A stretch of 8,505 nucleotides of DNA from positions 1 to 8,505 of the forward strand of contig JALWSI010000041.1 of the NCBI GenBank assembly GCA_027080315.1. The letters run 5' to 3'. The DNA is from a bacterium (GTDB taxonomy: Bacteria > Thermosulfidibacterota > Thermosulfidibacteria > Thermosulfidibacterales > JALWSI01). This document shows positions 7,542 through 8,505 of this stretch, in pieces. Numbering within the stretch: position 1 is the first letter of the stretch; each line of letters starts with the position of its first letter. Below the pieces are notes generated by a model. It was not told the DNA's origin. It saw only the letters and a program-made list of their open reading frames with translations, and searched no databases. The translations under genes and the position numbers were made by a program.

Positions 7542-7590
7542 CAAGAACGGCTTCTAAAGGATGTAGAAGGTTCTATTGGTGGCAGGTATC

Positions 7591-8505
7591 TCACCGATTT
7601 GTAGAGTTTTTATTTAGCCTGTTTATCAGGTTTACTACCTTTTCTACCGCTTGCTCGGGGTACTCTGAATCTATCCAAGTGAAGCCCTCTTTTTTGAACC
7701 AGGTTCTCTGGCGTTTTGCGTATCTTCTGGTTGCCTTCTTTATCTCCTCAACCATCTCAAGAAGAGATAGTCTTCCATGTAAGTACTCAATAACCTGTTT
7801 GTACCCTATGGCCTTTAATGGGGGGGAGCTTTCGGGGTAGCCCATAGCGATAATCTTCTGGGTCTCTTCAATCAATCCTTCCTTAACCATCTTCTCCGTC
7901 CTCAGGTCTATTCTTCTTCTCAACCTCTCTTTAGGCATGTCCAGTGCCAGTGTGATGGCCTCTATCCAGGGCTTGGGCTGCCACGAGGAGAATTGAGAGG
8001 GTGGGGTTCCCGTGAGCCTGAATATCTCAAGGGCCCTTACTATCCTCACTCCATCTTGGGGTGATAGCCTGCTGGCGGTTATGGGGTCTATCTCTTCCAG
8101 TCTTTTATGCATAACTTTACTCCCCACCCGGTTCATTTCCTCTTTCAGCTCTTCCCTCAAAGCAGGATCCTTGGGTGCCGGTATTGAGAGTCCCCATAAC
8201 AGGGCTTTGATGTAGAGCCCGGTGCCCCCTACCACTATGGGTAACTTGCCTTTTTTGTAGATGGACAGGGCTATTCTCTCTGCCAGGTCTTCGTACTCTC
8301 CTGCATTGAACTCCTGATCTGGTTCCAGAATGTCGTAAAGATAGTGGGGCACCTCTCTTCTCTGTTGAGTCGAGGGTTTTGCGGTTCCTATGTCGCAGTG
8401 TCTGTAGAGCTGGACAGAGTCGGCATTGATAATCTCTCCTCCAACCTCTTTGGCCACAGCCACCGCCACCTTGCTTTTCCCCGTTGCGGTGGCTGTGGCC
8501 AAAGA
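7591..8505 (-). CDS. miaA: tRNA dimethylallyltransferase MiaA, 5' end missing/corrupted at window edge
   Basis: About 305 codons are open to the window edge, close to the family's usual 300-315. MiaA adds a dimethylallyl group from DMAPP to N6 of A37 in tRNAs reading UNN codons. Motifs present: A-T-G-K-S of the P-loop, A-D-S-V-Q-L-Y with D-I-G-T-A-K-P just after it, V-V-G-G-T-G-L-Y-I-K-A-L, D-G-V-R-I-V-R-A-L-E-I, L-K-A-I-G-Y-K-Q-V, and T-R-R-Y-A-K-R-Q-R-T-W-F near the C-terminus (tRNA/DMAPP contacts). The expected G-P-T-A-T-G-K-S reads T-A-T-A-T-G-K-S. The bases responsible belong to a perfect inverted copy of downstream miaA sequence ending at the window edge, so the first five or six codons are probably an assembly or amplification artefact and the true start lies outside. 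The TTG at 8502 should not be taken as the start. hfq, which often follows miaA, is absent; secD follows after 146 bases. Confidence 0.95.
   Translation of the reverse strand, partial: SLATATATGKSKVAVAVAKEVGGEIINADSVQLYRHCDIGTAKPSTQQRREVPHYLYDILEPDQEFNAGEYEDLAERIALSIYKKGKLPIVVGGTGLYIKALLWGLSIPAPKDPALREELKEEMNRVGSKVMHKRLEEIDPITASRLSPQDGVRIVRALEIFRLTGTPPSQFSSWQPKPWIEAITLALDMPKERLRRRIDLRTEKMVKEGLIEETQKIIAMGYPESSPPLKAIGYKQVIEYLHGRLSLLEMVEEIKKATRRYAKRQRTWFKKEGFTWIDSEYPEQAVEKVVNLINRLNKNSTNR
8447..8505. repeat. Perfect 20-bp inverted repeat with 19-base loop at the window end (probable fold-back artefact)
   Basis: Left arm 8447-8466 and right arm 8486-8505 are exact reverse complements over all 20 bases; the loop is 8467-8485, and pairing stops immediately at the loop side (C against T). 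The right arm ends exactly at the last base of the window, so the palindrome may continue outside. The left arm is genuine miaA coding sequence (V-A-V-A-K-E). The right arm encodes non-family residues in place of the start of the P-loop. A short shared GCGGTGG/CCACCGC next to the loop is what a fold-back junction would need. Confidence 0.9.

Noticed and set aside
7299-7544. Minus-strand frame running from the miaA-secD gap into secD
   Set aside because: It overlaps the conserved start of secD out of frame, would start at TTG, has no family features, and secD has its own good ribosome binding site.
8500-8502. TTG as the start codon of miaA
   Set aside because: It lies in the inverted-repeat arm, leaves no room for the hydrophobic strand and G-P of the P-loop, and is probably artefactual sequence.

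Overview
The window is a dense, entirely minus-strand stretch of bacterial housekeeping genes, with a less ordinary group at the low-coordinate end. Separate SecD and SecF, an RNA polymerase omega subunit, a uridylylatable-type PII protein, TsaD and MiaA place it firmly in Bacteria, and by eye about half the bases are G+C. The genes start with ATG or GTG, sit a few bases apart or overlap, and mostly have clear AGGAGG-like ribosome binding sites. I cannot name the phylum. Some protein details (the T-x-R-P-G-L form of TsaD, the style of SecD) recall thermophilic or sulfate-reducing diderm lineages, but that is only an impression.

In the direction of transcription (high to low coordinates) the order is: miaA (tRNA A37 isopentenylation, 5' end lost at the window edge); a 146-base gap with a candidate promoter; secD and secF (Sec translocon accessory motor); rpoZ (RNA polymerase omega); an orphan family 5 solute-binding protein; tsaD (tRNA t6A37 synthesis, ATGA overlap with the previous gene); a 62-base gap; glnB (PII nitrogen signal protein); a macro-domain protein; and a gene that fuses an N-terminal ferritin-like di-iron domain to a formate/nitrite-type (FNT) anion channel, truncated by the low edge of the window. 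No stretch longer than about 150 bases lacks a gene.

Functionally, miaA and tsaD both modify A37 of tRNAs, secDF serves protein export, and rpoZ serves transcription. The last three genes (glnB, macro, ferritin-FNT) are tightly spaced and look like one transcriptional tail. They combine nitrogen/energy sensing, ADP-ribose recognition and anion transport with a metal/oxidant-handling domain. That tail is the best candidate for unusual biology. Two details stand out in it: the channel carries a complete set of di-iron ligands on its N-terminal domain, and the macro domain lacks both the catalytic Asp of YmdB/MacroD enzymes and the usual adenine-contacting Asp.

The last 59 bases are a perfect 20-bp inverted repeat with a 19-base loop. 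It ends exactly at the window edge and replaces the conserved start of the MiaA P-loop. I read this as a fold-back (chimeric) contig end rather than biology, so the miaA 5' end should not be trusted.
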